From Thinopyrum elongatum (lineage: Eukaryota > Streptophyta > Magnoliopsida > Poales > Poaceae), in assembly GCA_011799875.1 (NCBI GenBank), contig CM022301.1, forward strand, positions 327,626,929 through 327,690,928: DNA of 64,000 bases, in the 5' to 3' direction. The position numbers were made by a program, and so were the translations under genes. The first letter of the stretch is position 1, and every line of letters starts with the position of its first letter. The notes beneath the pieces are model-generated. The model was not told the origin of the DNA, searched no databases, and worked only from the letters and a program-made list of their open reading frames with translations. This document shows, piece by piece, positions 1 to 11,570 of the stretch.

Positions 1-222
1 TACAGTACATCGCACTACTAGTTGAGAAAGTAGTACTACTACTGCTGCTACAGTACTACGTAGTAAATAATAGCCGCACCATTGCGGGGCACTAGGCACT
101 ACCACTATGCGTGCCCACATAACTTCCTTAACGAAGGGACGAGGCCCTGCGGTTACGCTCTTATCTCCTCCTCACCAGTTCCCCTCCCCTCGAAGAGACC
201 AAGGCAGTTCATCGCTGCTCCC
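1..222. other. 5' flank of the DUF295-like gene
   Basis: This stretch precedes the first in-frame ATG of the gene at 223. It is rich in short AGTACT/TAGTAC and TAC/TGC trinucleotide runs, for example around 29-66. The reading frame of the gene is open back to about 82 but contains no ATG before 223. I see no convincing TATA box or other promoter motif. Confidence 0.4.
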
Positions 223-2130
223 ATGGATTCGCTAGGCGGTTATCCTCCTCGTCGGGGCTGGGAGACCTTGGACGACGATCCTCTGGGAGAAATCGCACGC
301 CGCTCCGACGTCCTCACCGCCGCAAGACTCGGTGCTTCCTGCACCAACTATTTTAAGACAGTGCGTAAACAGGCTTGGGAAAAGGCCATGCTTGTTGGTC
401 TTCCATGTGTTCTCGAGCAGAAGGTTATTCTATGGGACAATCCATTGAACAGTCCACCGCTACCTGGCCGTGGTTGCACGTTGACTCCGCTAGAGTTGCT
501 GACGTTGAGAGGGAGTAGGATTTTGTCCGATGAGCAGGTCAGTCATGGAGTTTGATCATGTAGTGTATATTCTAAATATAGTACTTAGCTATTCCAACCC
601 GTAATTTCTCCGCTTCCCACCATCTTATATATAGGTCTGGGTTGGTGCCAACGAAGATTGGCTTGCATACCTCCGGCCGGATACCACCATCATTTTGCAC
701 AACATCCACAACAGAGCGGCCGTTCCTATAGACCCCTTCTCCACCATGGGGATCGGCCTTCCGGACTGGTTGGGCTTGAATACGTATGATGAGGCCTACA
801 TGAGATTGAAGAAGATAGCAATTGCAAACCCGCCGACAAAGCAATGCAGCTATGACGATTACTATTTCATCGTGGTGTTCGACATAAGGATTGCCGTCAA
901 TGCAAAAGGCAGTAATGGCATAGGCTGGCAGATGTTGGCTCCGGCAGATTTGCACCCCTGCACATTCGAAGACGCCGTGTGCCATGTAGGTCGCATCTTC
1001 GCAGTGACAAGCCAGGGGACTTGTTTCATCTGGTTTCCATCCTACGGTACGGGAGATTACAAATAGAATGCACAAACCATCATTTCCATCCCTAACGGTA
1101 CTCCATTATTTTGCAGGGACCAGTCATCCCCCGATCAAAATCAGATTGCCAATCCTGGATGTGCATTTGCATCCGCGATTCGGTCTAACCTGGAACCTTG
1201 TAGCTGACTTTGGCATATTAGGATCAACTATCTTAGCAGTCATTACCCATGGTACCACTGATGTGCAACATGGTCACACGATCTACCATGATCGGACCGT
1301 CACCATCTAACCAGGTATTCCACTTTCTCATTGTTGTGTGTTAGAGTAGTAGTACTTGTTAGTTCTTTTCTTTTCTTGACTGGGACATGTTTACTAGTAC
1401 TAGTACTACAATTTGGTATTAATTTTTTTTAACCCTCTCGCCTTCTCTTTCATTGTAGTAGTAAGGAGTACTAGTACTTTTTACCTTGGAGGACGCGTAT
1501 AGCTAGCTAGGCCCTTGAAGACTTGAACCCACTAGCTCCCACCATTTTTGTTTTTCCATGTCTTACTATCTCATCCATGTAGCCAGGAGTGGCTATATAT
1601 AATAAGCTGGTTATTTTACTTCCTCTATATTGGAGTAGTACTACTTGCGGCACAATATTACTGACCGCCATATTTGAGCACAACATTATCATGCATGGAC
1701 CTTGACCATGTACGTCACCATGTGTCAAGATCTGAGATGCCGCGTGTACCAGATGAACGGCGCCGAGTTCAACCCCCGTGATGCTATGTGGGTGCCGAGG
1801 AACACTCTTGGAGAGTACTCGCTTTTCATTGGGGACAGCTACCCCATTGTGAAGCAGATGCCACCTTTCATGCACGACGCCGAAGGCCTGCCATTCATGA
1901 AGCATGGGTGTGTCTTCAGTGCGCACCGCCGGATGAACGACATGCTGAGACACACTATCCCTGATTTATGCCGCTTCAGCTTGGATGAGTCTCCATCGTG
2001 TGGAACCAGACTAGAAAGCTACGACAATGAATCCCGTTGCCCACCGCTATGGATTGTGCCATCTAGGAAGAACACTTGGGATTGGAACCTGGAGGAGGAC
2101 ATGGACATGGAGCCCATCTATAACGTGTAA
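223..2130 (+). CDS. F-box/DUF295-type protein gene, four-exon model
   Basis: This is the only host gene I can support. A model with exons 223-537, 635-1046, 1117-1251 and 1679-2130 stays open for 437 residues, with GT-AG introns and consistent phases. The start is the first in-frame ATG. Exon 1 has an F-box-like N-terminus (W-E-T-L-DDDPLGEI, then a Cys-containing helix, residues about 13-45). Exons 2-4 look like the DUF295 beta-propeller of grass F-box proteins: a segment ending FAVTSQGTCFIWFPSY, a stretch LGEYSLFIGDS, and a C-terminal PPLWIVPS. Such proteins are thought to be substrate adaptors of SCF ubiquitin ligases; the substrate here is unknown. The third intron (1252-1678) has weak splice sites. 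If exon 3 instead runs on, it meets TAA at 1308-1310 and the gene would be broken. Expression data would settle this. Confidence 0.55.
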
Positions 2131-2410
2131 GTGGAGTATGGTAAATTGTGAATGGTAGCGCTGTAAATATATGTAGAGTAGTCGTGCACAAATTTATCAC
2201 ATGAAGTGGAGATGAACTTGTGTGGCATGCTAGCATTTGTCCTTTAGAATTTATTACTAGTAAATGTGTTGTGTACGTGCAACTTGTGTGGCTATTGCAC
2301 GGGCTCCAACACGCTCTGTGAGAAAAAAAAAGGTTGCACAACTTTGGCTGTAGGTGACGTGGCGGCATCATGCAGTAGCGATAGTTGTAGTACTAGGACG
2401 ACAACTCCTA
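2131..2410. other. 3' flank of the DUF295-like gene
   Basis: AT-rich sequence follows the TAA stop at 2128-2130 and would hold the 3' UTR. I see no clear AATAAA signal and no other gene. Confidence 0.35.
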
Positions 2411-2522
2411 TGAACCTTGTGCTTGGCTCTTCGCCTCTTCGGGAGGTTCAACAGTTCGTACTCCTGTGAACCTTGCACTTGGCTCTTCGCCACTTCGGAA
2501 GGTCCAACAATGTCAGTACAAT
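2411..2522. repeat. Two-copy 56-bp tandem duplication
   Basis: Two head-to-tail units begin at 2411 and 2467. Both start TGAACCTTG and contain CTTGGCTCTTCGCC followed by a TTCGGGAGGTTCAAC-like stretch. They differ at several bases, so the duplication is not recent. Confidence 0.8.
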
Positions 2523-2599
2523 ATGCTTCTGGCAATCTGACACCAAATGAACTGCTGCACGTCCACCACGAGGGCGAGGGAGAGGGCACTGTAGTCAAA

Positions 2600-2760
2600 A
2601 CCCTCTCCTCGTCCTGCGAGCCATTGCGCGCGTGGGCGAGGGAGAGGTCGTAGGCGTACGTAGTAAGCAAGCTTCTCCTTGTCTTGTGAGCCACCGCGCG
2701 TGGGCGTGGGAGAGGGCATAGTAAGCAAGCTTCTCCTTGTTCTACGAGTTGACGGGACAC
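2600..2760. repeat. Imperfect ~70-bp tandem repeat
   Basis: Units beginning near 2618 and 2688 share a GAGCCAYYGCGCG...GTGGGCG...GGGAGAGG block and a following AGTAAGCAAGCTTCTCCTTGT block. A third partial unit ends near 2750. Open frames on both strands here simply follow the repeat and are not taken as genes. Confidence 0.7.
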
Positions 2761-3117
2761 ATCAAAGTATTACTAGTCCATACTGCGTCCTTTCCGGTTA
2801 ATATGGCTTAATTTGAAACGAGAAAAATACACTGGCGGTCAACGTATGTAACAATACGCTCATTACGGTCACTATATAGTTTTGCGGTGATTATACGGTC
2901 ACTAGCTCACCGTAGAGCACCGTATTGCACCCTGCTGACCGGCCACATAGTCGACGTGGCACTTTGTTGACTAGTTAAATCGACACCTGGTTTCTGGGTC
3001 CCACCTGTCAGTTGGCAGAGCAAAGAAATCAGTTAAACAAAACTTTACGCAGGCGTGATAGGAGTCCAACCATTGCGCGCGAACCACCCTGGCTGTGTAT
3101 GTGAGTGCATGCACGTG
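2761..3117. other. Intergenic spacer, no gene seen
   Basis: The stretch contains short repeats of CGGTCACTA and ACCGTA-type words around 2835-2930 and a GGGTCCCACCTGTCAGT motif near 2997. I see no coding potential and no complete transposon ends. Confidence 0.4.
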
Positions 3118-3339
3118 TACTCCCTTGGTTCGTGAAAAACTGTACATCTAGCATAAATGGACAGTAACATACACTACCTTCATAGTGGGTAGTAACAAAG
3201 CTTCATTTATTAGGTTATAGACTCATATTGCATTGAGACTCATATTGCTAAGTTACTCAAACTACCTCTCTCCTCATTAACTCATTGCCACATAAGCAAA
3301 TTTGCTGAGTTGGACTCGATGTTACTGCTAAAGTTACTC
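3118..3339. mobile_element. Degenerate MITE-like remnant
   Basis: A TACTCCCTTGGTTCGTGAA start resembles the CTCCCTCCGTTC end of Stowaway-type MITEs. The following AT-rich text has repeated TAACATA/AGTAACA words and a duplicated GACTCATATTGC (near 3221 and 3237), as in MITE-derived grass intergenic DNA. Ends are not resolved. The right side is cut by the LTR at 3340. Confidence 0.3.
3335..3339. repeat. Left target-site base block of element 1 (TACTC)
   Basis: These five bases directly precede the TGTCGGTG start of element 1's 5' LTR. The matching copy would lie beyond the right edge of the window, so the duplication cannot be confirmed here. Confidence 0.4.
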
Positions 3340-4258
3340 TGTCGGTGCAACAAACCCTGGTGTATGTTGCGCAGACTGTACACAGGCTCAGGAACAAGGT
3401 TACAACATCCAAGACAAGGCCAAGCTGAAGATATAGCTCTTTGAGAAGTCAAAGGGTGGATCAAGAAGACCAAGACAAACCAAAGGAGCTAGATCTCACC
3501 AAGGGGAAACCTCCCTTGCCCGGCAGGCGAGCCTGGTTAGGTCGAGGTCGTCCCAGAGACAAGTCTCAAGACTCCCCCGGCAGGCTTGCCGGGGACGCCG
3601 AGGGCGGATTACCCCGCCAAGGCTCCACCGCTCCACCTCACAGCAACGCAAGTCACCTATCGGTGCGGTGTCGAGCCCCCAAGTGATTAAGTGGCTGTAT
3701 TTGGTACGTGGTAGGCCATTTCTGAGGAAGAACACCCCAAAATGACACCCATCCAGGAGACGTGTCACGTAGGTAGGCGAAGAGGTGGCTGAATGGCACG
3801 GCAAGGCTTGACGGGCTACACCCACGATGTGACACTAAGCGATGCATTTAATGCACCTTGTTCTGTCTGCAGAGTTAGGTATGATAGCACTATTTGCTAT
3901 CCAATCAGTACGTAATGACTGATTTGCCATTGTGATGACCTCTTGACCTATAAAAGCAGGGCCGGGGCAAACTTAGAAAGGATTTAGGCCCCTGTACGCT
4001 CATACGTGCACAGCTGCTCTCGTCCCAAGGCGACCTTGCCGGGCTAGAGCACTGCGTCTCCACCCCGGTCCATTCATCAATCCACCAAAGCAGGAGTAGG
4101 GTTTTACACCTCGCGACGGCCCAAACCTAGGTAAAAACTGCCCATGTCATCACCGCCGCGCCGTCCTACGGCCTCCGCTCATTGTGCAGTGTGCCCTTCC
4201 CCCTTGCCGAACCACAAGGGGCCGATGGCCCCATAGGTGGCCGTGTTGAACCATGACA
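3340..4258 (+). repeat. 5' LTR of element 1
   Basis: The LTR starts TGTCGGTG and ends GACA just before the primer-binding region, giving 919 bp. It contains a TATAAAAG box (3949-3956), followed by a transcribed-looking CT-rich leader, and several CCGGCAAG/CTTGCCGG-type words. The 3' copy is not in the window, so the ends are inferred from TG...CA and the primer site. Confidence 0.65.
3949..3956 (+). promoter_or_regulatory. TATA box of element 1 LTR
   Basis: TATAAAAG lies about 310 bp before the LTR end and precedes a GC-rich leader, as expected for the LTR promoter. Confidence 0.6.
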
Positions 4259-4262
4259 TCTT

Positions 4263-4280
4263 TGGCGCGCCAGGTAGGGG
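4263..4280 (+). other. Candidate primer-binding site of element 1
   Basis: TGGCGCGCCAGGTAGGGG begins four bases after the LTR's terminal CA. This is the position and the TGG start expected of a tRNA-complementary site. I did not identify the tRNA with certainty. Confidence 0.6.
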
Positions 4281-4345
4281 GAAGCTCCTGTGCAAACCTG
4301 AGATCATAAGCGGCGCATTCGTTTTCATCGTCATCTTCTTCATCA

Positions 4346-5932
4346 ATGGCTTCATCAGCCATGGCACCCAAAAAGGAATCCGATGCTTCAGCTCACCCGT
4401 CCACCTCGAAGGCCCCCTCGCATGCAGCCACTGATGCCATGGGGACTGTGGGGGAACATGGGAACGCGGAAGCCGCGGGGGACATGACTGGCGCAGGCTG
4501 CGCCATCACCGTTCCCCCTGCGGCCGAAGCGGGAGCAGGAGCCACCGGAGGAGGGCGACACCAACAGCACCCCGTCGGCCATGCTCCGCAAGGTACGGGT
4601 GGGGAGAATGTTCCGTCTCCGCCTCCCCACCTCACCGAGGGACATAGCCGCAGCGATGGCGCTCGCCCTAATGCGGGTGGTAGCCTCCTAGCTGCCCCGG
4701 CCGCGGGAGCGGCAACAGGGCCCGCGCCATCCCAGGGGCAAGTTAACCAAGGCGATGCGCCGAACGGGGTCGTCAATCCCCAAGCGCATCCACCTCGTCA
4801 TCATGCAGCCCCGGCGATCGGCTCGCGGCGGCGAGAACATGGTGCCACCACAACAGTCACCATCAGAAGTCGGGCGACATCGCAATCCGCGTCATCGTCC
4901 ATGCCAAGCACTGCCTCGGAAGCCATGGCATAGGCCCAGCTCTTGTTGAGATTCCCGCCAGTGGCCAATCAAATGGATGAGTGGAGAGCCACCATTCAGA
5001 GCCTGATTGGTTTCGCTGAGGCGGGAGGATCAGAACAGGCAGGCCCGCCGCGGCCTCCACCGACGGCGGCAACGGCTAAAGCTGCTGGCCGCACCGAGGG
5101 AGCCGTTCCGATGGTGTAGTCCCCTCCACAGCAGCCAGTGCAGGGGCCGCGGCCAGAACTGCGCGACCAAGAACTCGACGATGTGTCGATGGCTTCGTCT
5201 GATCCTCGAGCCCGTCGAGACCAGCGGCAGGTCCTGGAAGACAGGCGGGGGGAAGACGTGCGCGTCACCATAGAACGACGCCGTGATACCCGCGGCCAGT
5301 CTGATAGGCGAAATGGCCCCGATGTCGACGAGCTCGCGCCCGGTGGGAACGGGTACCTGCCTTTCGAGGTTGGGTGCCCTGCCTTCACCCGTGAGCTACG
5401 GCAAGTCCGTTGGCCATCTGCCCATATGTTCAAGCCAGAGATACCAGAAAAGTACGATGGAAGATTGAACCCGGCAGAATTCTTGAGCATCTACACCATC
5501 GCCGTCCAAGCTGTCGGGGGGAGAGATGAAAAGGTGTTCGCCAACTACTTCCCTTTGGCACTCAAGCCAAACGTGAGGTCATGGCTGATGCACCTGCCAT
5601 AGAATTCCATCTCTACCTAGGCTGACCTGTGCAATGAGTTTGTTGGCACCTTCACAGGTAGCCATCAAGAACCAGGGTGGCCCAGTGACTTGCAACTCCT
5701 CCCGCAGAAAGAAGGAGAGAGTTTGCGGAAGTATATGCAGAGGTTCAGCCGGGTGCACAAAAACATTCCAGACATCCACCCGGCAGCCGTGATCGCCGCG
5801 TTCCAGTCCAACATACGCAACCGCAGGATACGTTCCAAGATGAATGTCCGGTTGCCCAAGACTATGAATGAGCTATACACTTTGGTAGATAACTGTGCCC
5901 GGACAGAGGAGGGGAGGCGACTCCTCAGAGAA
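4346..5932 (+). pseudogene. gag N-terminal part of element 1 (broken)
   Basis: A single frame runs from an ATG-rich start (MASSAMAPKK) to 5932. It has a low-complexity Ala/Gly/Pro/His-rich N-terminus (about 195 residues) and then a retrotransposon gag core, with EIPEKYDGRLNPAEFLSIY near 5436-5495 and LRKYMQRFSRVHKNIPDIHP near 5725-5785. The frame is cut by TAG stops at 4931, 5117, 5600 and 5618; several look like CAG or TGG codons changed by one transition. Element 2 interrupts it at 5933, and the frame continues at 44957 with an acidic then Lys-rich segment. Gag would form the virus-like particle. This copy cannot make the full protein. Confidence 0.8.
5928..5932. repeat. Left target-site duplication of element 2 (GAGAA)
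   Basis: GAGAA lies immediately before the TGTAACACCC end of element 2 and is repeated exactly at 44952-44956. This pairs the two ends although 39 kb of nested DNA lies between them. Confidence 0.9.
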
Positions 5933-7488
5933 TGTAACACCCTGGTTTTCGCTCCTGTTTTTTCCTTTGCGGGATTTGACTCCAGTATTTTTCTCGGTGT
6001 TATTGGATTTTCTCTAGCTCCTGGGTATGTGAAGATGGTCATTTAACCTTGCCTTCCCTATCCAACCAAAGATTCTCTCCAGTCCAACCTTGCCACCCAA
6101 GATATATTCTCAAGACTTTCCCGCCGAAACCCTACCTTCCGAGTTGCCGGAAGGGAAACCCTAATCTCTTCTGTTACAAAGGAACCCCAATTTCCTTTGA
6201 CCTGTTGCCTCCTAAACTTTTCCCTATGATCATCCCACATCTATAAACCCTGGATATGCAAAAATATTGCCAAGTCATTTGCAATATTTTTCATTTAAAA
6301 TTAATTCCTTTTTCTGCCAGTTAAAGGAATTAAATCCAGGAAAATATCTATCCATCTCCAAAGTTCATGAAAACTTGTGGAGATATTCTTTGTGATCATA
6401 TTGAGCTCCAATAAAAATATTGGCCATAATTAAATAAGGTAAATTGCATTTTCCTATTTAATGCAAATATTGCATTTTGGGCAGTTTCTAAAGGAACTAC
6501 CATTTTGGTAGCCAGGAAGAATCCCAAATAAATTTTGGAGCTTCTCCTATCCATATATTCACCATTTCCATGAAGAACCCAAGTTCCATAGTTCAAATTT
6601 TGAGCACAACATCAATTTGCAGATTCTGTCCAGTTGGGCAAATTGCAAAGGAAGTGCTTGAACCCTTGATCTATTTGAGCTGAAATTTCTCATGGTGGTT
6701 AACATTTCCAAAGCACTCATGGAAACAAAAAACCAGCTCAATCCCTCTACCCATTCTCCCACAGCATTTTTCCTAAGTTTCTGTCCATTTGGAACCTGTG
6801 TGAAGCAAGTACCATTTTGGTGTACCCAAATGGTACGAAACTTTTACAGTGGCTTCATATGTTCAAATCATCACTCTCCACCAAATTTGAGCCAAATCCA
6901 TGTAGCCATTTTTTCACAGCATCATCATCTCCATTTCTGGCCAGAGTACATGGTTACAAAGGAAGTACCATCTTTACTGGTCCATTTGTGTTGAAACTTT
7001 GGCATCATGTCCGCCTTAGTGGATGATTAACCCTTGCCCAAGATTAGGCCAAGGTGAGCACTGTGGTGGCCACACCACATGTCAAACACTTGCTGGTCAG
7101 AACCTAAGTCAGCTCTCATCTGTCATCTCATGGCCCCGCTTCCCTCCAAACCCTCTCTAGTCAACTCAACGAAGCAAGGAGAAGACCCCAGACACGATTT
7201 GGTTGCGAGTGTGATGTGGCAACGATGTGGCCACGCGGTGACCGCGTGTAGTGCACGCCAAGGCAGAGCATCACGTGCCCAGAGGCTTCGAGAGCCCGCT
7301 CCCGCGGGCTCCGGCTTGTCCAGCAGCGTCGACGAGCTCCCCACCGCACGCGTGGCTCGTTTGGAAGCCTCTCCCCCTCGTCCCCTAGCCGGTGGCTGCC
7401 TCTGCCGATGCCGATGCTCCACCGGAATGCCGCCACCTCGCCGCGCGTCTAGAAGCTCTGTCCGGCATCGCGTAGCCCTCCCCTCCGC

Positions 7489-7496
7489 TATTTAAG
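7489..7496 (+). promoter_or_regulatory. TATA-like box of element 2 5' LTR
   Basis: TATTTAAG, in CTATTTAAGGC, is conserved in element 3's LTRs (48383-48390 and the matching site near 55542). It lies about 40 bp before the Sabrina A insertion, so that insertion falls close to the expected transcription start. Confidence 0.6.
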
Positions 7497-7529
7497 GCGT
7501 GCCCCAAGCCTCTCTTGAGCAGTAGCAAG

Positions 7530-7534
7530 TACAG
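7530..7534. repeat. Left target-site duplication of Sabrina A (TACAG)
   Basis: TACAG precedes the TGATACGTCTCC end. TCCAG follows the other end at 36221-36225, a four-of-five match consistent with one later substitution. Confidence 0.75.
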
Positions 7535-7773
7535 TGATACGTCTCCAACGTATCTATTATTTTTTATTGTTCCATGCTATTATATTATCTGTTTTGGATG
7601 TTTTACATGCATTATTATGCTATTTTATATTATTTTTGGGACTAACCTATTAACCTAGAGCCCAGTGCCAGTTTCTGTTTTTTCCTTGTTTTTGAGGTTC
7701 TCAGAAAAGGAATACCAAACGGAGTCCAAACGGAATAAAACCTTCGCGATGATTTTTCTTGGACCAGAAGACA

Positions 7774-7778
7774 CCCCG
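7774..7778. repeat. Left target-site duplication of the solo LTR (CCCCG)
   Basis: CCCCG precedes TGTAACATCCCC, and CTCCG follows the ...GTCACA end at 11981-11985. The one difference fits later mutation. Removing the insert restores the Sabrina LTR text seen near 34847. Confidence 0.75.
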
Positions 7779-9909
7779 TGTAACATCCCCAGATCTTTAC
7801 CCTGTTGTTAAGCTCATTAAGTTGCATGTCATCATGGTCATCTTCATGAAATTGCATTAGGAAATAATTCAACTTCAATTCAAAAATTCAAAATGCAAGT
7901 CAAATAATTAATTCATCAAACAGGAAAACAAAAATGTTCATAAAGTTGCAAATAATCCCAAAGCAATTATAAAAATAAGATCAACATTAATTGTAGTATT
8001 TAAGTAAATCTAACCTCATGAAACAGTAGCCAAACAACACCTTTTTAATACATTTTAATTAATCCCATTTACAAATGAAATGATATTTTGCCCAAACCAA
8101 TTTCTGGTTGCTGAGAACATTGCATGGTAATTTTTGGACCAAGTCACCTAATTTATAAAAGTTATTTAGAGGCCCCACATTTTGCAAAACAGAAGAAATA
8201 ACTGAAAACAGAAAAGGAGAAATATAAAAGGCCTAAAATCTACTGCGCTGCTGGGCTCCTAGTTCCACAGTACCTAGGCCTAAGTCAAACCAGACCTGGC
8301 CCAGCCCAGCCGAGGCCATCTCCCTCCTCCCGCCTCCGTGTCAGCACGCGCACGGCTTGGATCGCCATCGCCGGCCGATGCCTGACACCGCTGAGCTACA
8401 GGGCGTCGTGGGTGGATAAGAGGGAGGCTGGGGCACCCCCAAGGCGAACCCTAGCCCCCACTCCTCCCCGTTCCCCTCCTCTCTCTCACTCCCCTCCTCT
8501 CCCGTACGCGCTCGTCACCGCACCCCGTCGATCCCGCGGCCACCGGTGGCCCCGCGTCCGGCAGCGCTGTCTGGGAGGTGCGCCGGCCTCTCCCTCCTCT
8601 TCCTCGACCACCAGCTAGAGCCGGGGCGCCTCGCAGCTCTCGACTCAAGCTCTTCCCCAACCTGGGCCGTCACCGTTCACCGTCGTCGATCTCCTTCCTC
8701 AGCTGCTACTAAGCATTCGCCGGACCTTCTTGCGTCCCCACGGTGAGCTGCGCTCCTCCTCCTGTCCTGGTTTGCCCTAGTCCAAGCCCTAGCTGCCTGT
8801 GCGCGTCGCCGTCGCCATTACTAAGCTTGGTTCCGCCACCGGGCTTGTTGCTATCGTTGTAGTTGCCCATTGGTTGAACTAGTGACGTCGCCGTGCTTCT
8901 GGGGCTCCAGGGATGCGCGTGCCCCTTTTTGTTCGTCACGAACGAGCCTCTGTGCTCGATCCCGTGAAACTCCAGTTCCGGCCACTGCATCCGCTCGTCG
9001 TGGATGACGTTTTCGGCCATCTCCGCGGCGGCCGTTGGTGCAGATCGACGCGGCACTCACCTCTTGTCTGAATGGTGGTCGCGACAATCGATTTGGTTGA
9101 TTGTACGCAAATCCTGAGCGCTGCTGCCTCTCTGTCGCTCGCCGGAGGAGCGCCGCCGCGCGCCGGAGCTCAAACTCCGGTGGGTCCCACGCGCAGGGTC
9201 ATTAGCATCTAACCCCCATCCCTAAGCCCACTGACCAGTGGGCCCCATTCCTGTAGCGCTTAGCTTAGGTGCTAATTAAATCACTAACTAAAAACTGTTA
9301 TTAGTCTCACTGACAGATCGGGCCCACGGGCTAAAAAGATTAATTAGGTAAATCTATATACTTTTAATACAAACAGTGGCTGACCACTGGGTCCCACTGG
9401 ACCCAGTTGACTGGTCAACCAGCTGACTGGATCAGTCCAGTCACTGACTGGTGGGTTCAGTGGGCCACCTTTGACTAGTCAAGCCCCCAGTCAACGCTGA
9501 CACTATGACGGTGTCATGATGATGTCATTTTCCTTTTCTGGCAATTTCTGTTAATTCAGATAAATCGGAAATACTTTAAAACTTCGATAAATCGCAGAAA
9601 ATAATCCGTATCTCAGATCGAAAAACTTTGTACATGAAAGTTGCTCAGAATTTCGAGATGAATCCGAATACGCTCTCCATTTATCTGTCACATACCCCTA
9701 ACTACCTGAACATGTAACCTTTCCCTTCGGTTCATCTGTCTGACAGATGCCCAGAGCCGGGAAAATATCCCAGATATTTTCCCGCTTCGTCTGCGACGTG
9801 TATCACTACGTTAGGTCACCCCTAACACCGCATAGTGCCATGTCTTGTTTTGTGATTGCTTTTGTTGCCGTGTATTTATTTGTTTCTTCTCCCCCTTTCT
9901 TCCCGGTAG

Positions 9910-10308
9910 ACCCCCGAGACCGCTGACGATGCCCTGGAGATCGACTACACAGCTGACGACCCTGCCTTTGCCGCCAAGCAACCAGTCAAGCACCCCCCTT
10001 TTGAGCATACCGATATCGCCTATTCTTCTCTCTCTTATGCTTGCATTAGAAGTTGCTGCTGTTACTATATCCTATTTCTGCTGCATAGCCTGTTTATTGT
10101 AACCTGCTGTTGTTACCTACCTGCTTATCCTAAACTATTTAGTATAGGCTGGGTAGAGACCCATCAGAGACCCCCACCTTGTCCCGACTGCCCCGCTGGA
10201 TTATCAGAAGACCCGATCAACGGGATCGAAGACCAGGTACCGGCACCGCACATCACTTCCCCCTTAGTTGCTCGACACTACTGGGTTACTATTGAGTGCC
10301 GAGGGTGA
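9910..10308 (+). other. Open, coding-like block in the solo LTR
   Basis: This frame is open for 132 codons with no ATG, starting right after a TAG that also reads as a splice acceptor (TTCTTCCCGGTAG). Its first ~25 residues are acidic (ADDALEIDYTADDP). The centre is Cys/Tyr/Leu-rich and the end is ordinary. It may be an exon-like piece of an LTR transcript or chance; I do not recognise a family. Confidence 0.25.
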
Positions 10309-11570
10309 TACCTCGTTAGCACTTCGGATGACAACCTTGTAGGTTAGTTAATCGGTCGTGGTCATCAAGGGTGATTCCTCCTTCACCACTCCCGGTAACG
10401 ACGCTGTCGTGCAACTCCTCAAGAGTGGACCTCGAGGGTGATTCCTCCTTAGTTCACCTTGACGGATACATCGAGCGGGAACCCATCGAGGGTGATTCCT
10501 CAGGTTTCCCCTTTGGTGTTGGACACACGGTTACTGTGGATACTATGACTTTACACTGAACCATGTTACTAAAGATGGGTCGGCCCTGAGGGGTACCCAC
10601 ACGAGTATATGATGAGAATGATGTGGAGTCGGGTTGACCTGGAAGGTGCCCGCGAGATAACTGCGAGGCGTGGTCGGGCATTCTTAGCCCTTGCCGCAAG
10701 TCCTCGAGACGGGGCGACGGGGTCACATCGATCGTGTGTCTCTGCTCGTTACCGCAACCCCAATTCACTAACGGTTTGGATATTTGATCCGAGGGGCCTC
10801 TGGCCCGATAGCGCTAACCATCACGTGGGCATAGTATGGGCGTTCTATGTCGTATACATCAGCCGAAGCTTAATAGACGTCAGCGAGGAGCGGCGCGCGC
10901 TGGATTGGACTGGTTAAGCCCGCGCTTGTATTAAGGGGGCTAGGCCTCCTTCCGGCCACCCTCACAACACACAGGAGCGCCCGGGGTGATGGCCCAAGAC
11001 CCCTGGGGGCATAGGTTTAGTCCAGCATGCTGACCTCTCTGTTAAGTATTCGGTCGGGTTGCGGCGTATCGTTTGGCCGAGGCCGGGCATGACCCAGTAA
11101 AGTGTGTCCGGCCGGAGTTAATCGAGCGTGGTGGGTAAGTTGGTGCACCCCTGCAGGAAAGAAAACATCTATCGATAGCCTGTCCTACGGTAATGGACAC
11201 TCGGAGTTGTATCCTGATCGGTACAACTAGAATTGGATACTTGAGATGAGAACTGGATAGTATGGCTCTGGGATTACTTTAACGCAGGGAGCCGAGGAAG
11301 AATCTCTGGGCGAGGTTGATCACACTACTATTACTTTACATTATGCTATTTTGCACTCTTCTAATGCGGCAAGACCGCCGAAGATGCTGAATATGCTAGT
11401 CTTCAATAGGACTAGGCCTTCTCTCTCTATTTTGGCATTTCTGCAGCCCAGTCCACATATACAGCCTTCCTTTGAAAATGTTGCATATGTATTGTAGATC
11501 TTTGCTTGCTGAGTACTTCGGATGAGTACTCACGGTTGCTTTGCTTTCTTTTTCTCCCCATATCCATTTG

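Larger units (their letters stand above)
5933..7534 (+). repeat. Element 2 5' LTR, first part
   Basis: The part runs from TGTAACACCC to the Sabrina A insertion at 7535. It aligns by eye with the start of the LTRs at 42001, 46827 and 53989. An AT-rich first kilobase is followed by a GC-rich promoter region with TATTTAAG at 7489-7496. Open frames in the GC-rich part (7079-7495 on both strands) are not conserved and are not called. Confidence 0.85.

Noticed and set aside
8412..8746. Pro/Arg/Ser-rich frames in the solo LTR
   Set aside because: They come from GC-rich CT-repeat sequence open in several frames on both strands.
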